A stretch of 64,000 nucleotides of DNA, from positions 21,266 through 85,265 of the forward strand of contig JAHFUA010000002.1 of the NCBI GenBank assembly GCA_023265315.1, in the 5' to 3' direction. Positions 63,490-64,000 of this stretch are shown here, one piece after another. This stretch comes from Acidobacteriota bacterium. GTDB lineage: Bacteria; Acidobacteriota; Terriglobia; Terriglobales; Acidobacteriaceae. The translations under genes and the position numbers were made by a program. The first letter of the stretch is position 1, and each line of letters begins with the position of its first letter. The notes beneath the pieces were generated by a model, which was given only the letters and a program-made list of their open reading frames with translations, made no database searches and was not told the origin of the DNA.

Positions 63490-64000
63490 CACGCTTTATG
63501 GGTCGGAGTTCAACCCAGAGACCAAGTGCGTCGAACGCTTCGTCATCGCCGAGACGGTTGACCTGTACAACAACGCGACCTATGCGAAAGAGCGAGCGTT
63601 GATCGGAGAAGTCAAGGCGCAGCTCGCTCGCGGCCGTAAATGCCAGATCTACGCGGTCTACACGACCAAGTACGACGTGATCTCGCGGCTGGAAGGGCTG
63701 TTGCGTGCCGAGGGCATTCGCGTAGCGGTATTACGGGCCAGCGTTCCGACGCACAAGCGCGAAGCCTGGTATCGCGAGCAGTTGCGCCGTGGAATCGACG
63801 TGGTGATCTGCCATCCCAAAATCGTCGAAACGGGGCTCGACCTGTTGGACTTTCCCACGATCCTGTTTCACGAGACTGGGTACTCGCTGCACACCTTGCG
63901 GCAGGCGAGCCGCCGCTCATGGCGTATCGGACAGAGGCGGCCGGTGGAGGTGAAATTCTTCGCCTACAAGGACACGATGCAGGAAGTCTGTCTGCGGCTG
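63488..64000 (+). CDS. SNF2/DEAD-type helicase C-terminal domain, 5' truncated and running off window
   Basis: Frame aac-cca-gag at 63512: STLYGSEFNPETKCVERFVIAETVDLYNN...CQIYAVYTTKYDVISRLEGLLRAEGIRV...IDVVICHPKIVETGLDLLDFPTILFHETGYSLHTLRQASRRSWRIGQRRPVEVKFFAYKDTMQEV. Not in the ORF track. Confidence 0.85.

Overview
High-GC bacterial chromosome window, almost wholly coding; gene content and style suggest Acidobacteriota (inference, not tested). No rRNA, tRNA or CRISPR array was seen. Main blocks from left to right: (1) housekeeping genes: deoxyribonuclease IV (truncated at the left edge, absent from the ORF track), DAHP synthase, YVTN lipoprotein, MurB, a molybdate/sulfate transporter with an HTH-TOBE regulator, MsrPQ, TatA, PilZ and tandem homocysteine methyltransferases; (2) a purine/urate catabolism operon: guanine-type deaminase, three-subunit xanthine dehydrogenase, an allantoicase-OHCU decarboxylase fusion, HIU hydrolase and uricase; (3) a radical SAM protein and RtcB/archease; (4) a 25-33 kb block: UspA, RsbR-like protein, YbaK, a [2Fe-2S] ferredoxin-methyltransferase fusion, aminotransferase, ProC-like protein and archaeal-type FBP aldolase/phosphatase; (5) livKHMGF; (6) a long minus-strand unit: TolC-MFP-RND, HtrA, phosphofructokinase, small unknown proteins and a DUF4010/MgtC gene split by an in-frame amber codon; (7) a sigma-54 activator facing an overlapping STAS-DedA-GlgP-GlgX-AspT-like operon, then class I FBP aldolase and a second paralogous sigma-54 activator; (8) an outer-membrane beta-barrel gene that breaks off into the 3' part of a SNF2 helicase at the right edge. 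The strongest unannotated signals are regulatory. Seven intergenic exact GTGA-N6-TCAC palindromes (CRP/FNR-like) sit upstream of a stress/energy gene set. Near-identical sigma-54 boxes (TGGCAC-N5-CTGCA) with upstream palindromes precede the efflux operon and the glycogen operon on either side of a sigma-54 activator gene.
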